Shown here piece after piece: positions 62,358 through 64,000 of a DNA stretch of 64,000 nucleotides (the stretch's first letter is position 1; every line of letters begins with the position of its first letter). A program made the translations under genes and the position numbers. Origin of the DNA: JASLEW01 sp035544875 (GTDB lineage: Bacteria > Acidobacteriota > Thermoanaerobaculia > Multivoradales > UBA5704); the NCBI GenBank assembly GCA_035544875.1, contig DASZZP010000081.1, positions 1-64,000 on the forward strand, read 5' to 3'. The notes beneath the pieces were generated by a model that was not told the origin of the DNA, did not search any database, and was given only the letters and a program-made list of their open reading frames with translations.

Positions 62358-63641
62358 ATGCGCGTGCTGCTGGTCGCCAACACCCTGCCGCCGCGCGACG
62401 TTTCCGGCGTCGGAGAACAGGTGCTACAGTTGGCGGCCGGCCTGCGGCAGGGTGGCGATGAGGTAGAGGTCCTGGGGCGGGGGCCGGGCGGCGTCGCGGG
62501 CCCCAAGGTCCTGTTCCCGCTCCTGGCGGTGCCGGCGGTGTGGCGGGCGCTGCGCCGGTTCCATCCCGAGGTGGTGCAGCTGCACGAGTCGGACGGCGGC
62601 CTGGCGGCGCTGCTCTTCGCCTGGCTCACGCCGCGCCGCGCGCCGCGCCCGCTGCTCGTGGCACTGCTCCAGGTCAGCTATCGCGAGGAGCGGCGCGCCG
62701 TGCGGCCGCTGGTCTTCGAGGGCCGCGTGCTCGGCCGGCCGTCGCGGGTCGAGCTGCGGTTCCGCCGATTCAAGGCGCCGCTGCAGATCTGGCTCGGCCG
62801 GGCGACTGTCCGCGGCGCCGACCGGGTACTGGCGCCGAGCGCCGCGACCGCGGCCGAGCTCCGCCGCGACTACGGCGTCGAGCGGATCGCCGTGGTCCCC
62901 AACGTGACTGGCGGTCTGCCGGTGCCGCCAGAGCCGGTGGTCCCGTCCGCGCCGGGTGCGCATTCCGGAATGGCGGCGCCGTCCGGGACGAGGGCGGGCG
63001 GGGACGGTGGCGGGCGCGGCGAGGGCTATCTGCTGCTGGTCGGGCGGCTGCGCATCCGCAAGGGCGTCGAGGTGCTGCTCGCGGCGCTGGCCGAGCTTCG
63101 GCAGCGCCTCCTCGCCGAGCGGCCGCGGGCGTGGGCGGCAGTGCGCCTGCAGATCGCCGGCGACGGCGAGCACCGGGCGGCGCTCGAGCGCACCACGGCG
63201 GAGCTGGGGCTCGGCGGCACGGTCGCGTTTCTCGGCCGGCAGGCGGCGCCGGCAGTGCGCGGCCTGCTGCAGGGCGCGGCGGCGCTGGTGGTACCCTCCA
63301 TTTACGAGGGGATGCCGCTGGTGGTGCTCGAAGCGATGGAGGCGGCGCTGCCGGTCGTCGCCAGCCGGGTGGCGGGCATCCCGGAGGTGGTGGAGGACGG
63401 GACGACCGGCTGGCTGGTGCCGCCCGAGGATCCGCGCCGCCTGGCCGCGGCGCTGGCCGAGCTGCTGGCCGAGCCCGAGGAGGCGCGGCGGCGCGGTGCG
63501 GCCGGGCGCCGCCGGCTGGACGAGCGCTTCCGGCCGGCGCACGCCGCGGCGCAGTGGCGCGCCGCGGTGCTCGGCCCGGGCGGCGGGCGGCCGGCGAGCG
63601 CGGCGCAGACCATGGCGGCTTCGGAGAGGACCCTGAGATGA
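62358..63641 (+). CDS. GT4-family glycosyltransferase
   Basis: The 427-residue protein has the GT-B layout: LLVANTLPPRDVSGVGEQVLQLAAGL (donor-side loop), VVPNVTGGLPV, YLLLVGRLRIRKGVEVLLAAL, and the GPGTF signature VVPSIYEGMPLVVLEAMEAALPVVASRVAGIPEVVEDG. It probably builds a surface polysaccharide or glycolipid. A Gly/Ser-rich linker (~205-220) separates the domains. Its stop overlaps the next start (ATGA). Confidence 0.9.
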   Translation: MRVLLVANTLPPRDVSGVGEQVLQLAAGLRQGGDEVEVLGRGPGGVAGPKVLFPLLAVPAVWRALRRFHPEVVQLHESDGGLAALLFAWLTPRRAPRPLLVALLQVSYREERRAVRPLVFEGRVLGRPSRVELRFRRFKAPLQIWLGRATVRGADRVLAPSAATAAELRRDYGVERIAVVPNVTGGLPVPPEPVVPSAPGAHSGMAAPSGTRAGGDGGGRGEGYLLLVGRLRIRKGVEVLLAALAELRQRLLAERPRAWAAVRLQIAGDGEHRAALERTTAELGLGGTVAFLGRQAAPAVRGLLQGAAALVVPSIYEGMPLVVLEAMEAALPVVASRVAGIPEVVEDGTTGWLVPPEDPRRLAAALAELLAEPEEARRRGAAGRRRLDERFRPAHAAAQWRAAVLGPGGGRPASAAQTMAASERTLR

Positions 63642-64000
63642 TGGGACGCGCCTTGTTGCTGCTCGGCCTGCTGGCGACCCTCGGGCTGATCGCCGCCGCC
63701 GCGATGGGGTATGGGGTGAGCGGCAGCTTCGGACGCCAGCTTGGGTCGGGCGCCGATCTGCTGCGCGGCCACGTCCTGGTCGGCCTGGGCGCCTGCCTGG
63801 TGCTGCTATTCTCGCATTGCTGGATCCTGCTCTACCTGCTGGCGACCGGGCGGGTGGTCGCCGGGCTGGTGCGGGAGAACGGCCTCGAGGCGGAGATTGC
63901 CGCGCGCAGCGGGCGGCTGCGGCTCCGCGCCCTGCCCTGGCTGGCTCTGGCCCTGATGGCCGCCCTCGCCACCTTCCTGCTAGGCAGCATCGCCTTCGCC
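63638..64000 (+). CDS. Membrane protein, truncated by window end
   Basis: The first 121 residues contain three hydrophobic segments (ALLLLGLLATLGLIAAAAMGYGV; VLVGLGACLVLLFSHCWILLYLLA; WLALALMAALATFLLGSIAF). The SHCWILLYL and later AIAARSG pattern resembles conserved acidobacterial membrane proteins without named function. Start ATG ATG at 63638 overlaps the glycosyltransferase stop by four bases. Confidence 0.7.
   Translation, partial: MMGRALLLLGLLATLGLIAAAAMGYGVSGSFGRQLGSGADLLRGHVLVGLGACLVLLFSHCWILLYLLATGRVVAGLVRENGLEAEIAARSGRLRLRALPWLALALMAALATFLLGSIAFA

Overview
The window is a high-GC (about 70% by eye), densely coding bacterial chromosome segment without tRNA genes, CRISPR arrays, intact insertion sequences or phage genes. 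Several families point to Acidobacteriota, perhaps a Thermoanaerobaculia/Holophagae-type lineage: a VWFA-related secreted protein of the acidobacterial kind, an ADOP-type (MacB/FtsX-like) permease, a TPR protein with a CxxC N-terminus beside a small secreted protein, and a GreA with a very long N-terminal extension. The taxonomic assignment is inference.

Layout. 0.2-7 kb (minus strand): lexA, a thioredoxin-fold protein, a DUF3187 outer-membrane-type protein, an M1-like peptidase and a PLP aminotransferase. 7-14 kb (plus): a PilT-like ATPase with a coiled-coil tail, a CCA-transferase-type nucleotidyltransferase, gatC-gatA and an exported amidase. 14.5-18.2 kb (minus): anti-sigma/sigma pair and long GreA. 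18.4-21.9 kb (plus): RodZ-like protein, a conserved unknown, a DnaJ-TPR protein and a PP2C phosphatase, tightly packed. 21.9-28 kb (minus): threonine-synthase-like enzyme, two BNR/sialidase-like paralogues around a small exported protein broken by an in-frame TGA, and the VWFA protein. 28.3-34.4 kb (minus): vapBC, a small membrane protein, a Tat-exported aminotransferase, and fadJ/fadD-type genes. 35-49.9 kb: secreted peptide/TPR pair, nicotinamidase-like hydrolase, rpsF-rpsR-rplI, a methyltransferase, an orphan ABC ATPase, PBP1A, uvrB and uvrC. 50-57.5 kb is an accessory island with gene fragments, a frameshifted antitoxin and 106-bp direct repeats, followed by the ADOP permease and a secreted propeller-like protein. 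57.6-64 kb: a GT39-type membrane glycosyltransferase, a second DnaJ/TPR protein, rnpB, LD-carboxypeptidase, a cNMP/FHA protein, a GT4 glycosyltransferase and a membrane protein cut by the window end.

Themes. Envelope functions dominate (amidase, PBP1A, LD-carboxypeptidase, RodZ, pilus ATPase, glycosyltransferases), with DNA repair (lexA, uvrB, uvrC) and translation (S6/S18/L9, gatCA, CCA enzyme). Noncoding DNA is unusual: a dispersed repeat of up to 210 bp with a conserved stem and variable loop (four copies), tandem hairpin arrays directly upstream of several starts, a 31-bp hairpin behind pilT, and recurrent TAGAAT -10-like boxes that in places leave no room for a 5' leader. The observations most worth testing are the in-frame TGA followed by a bacterial-SECIS-like stem-loop (25.04 kb), the A-AAA-AAG slippery site in a BrnA-like antitoxin (50.54 kb), and the secreted-peptide/TPR pair (35-36.8 kb).
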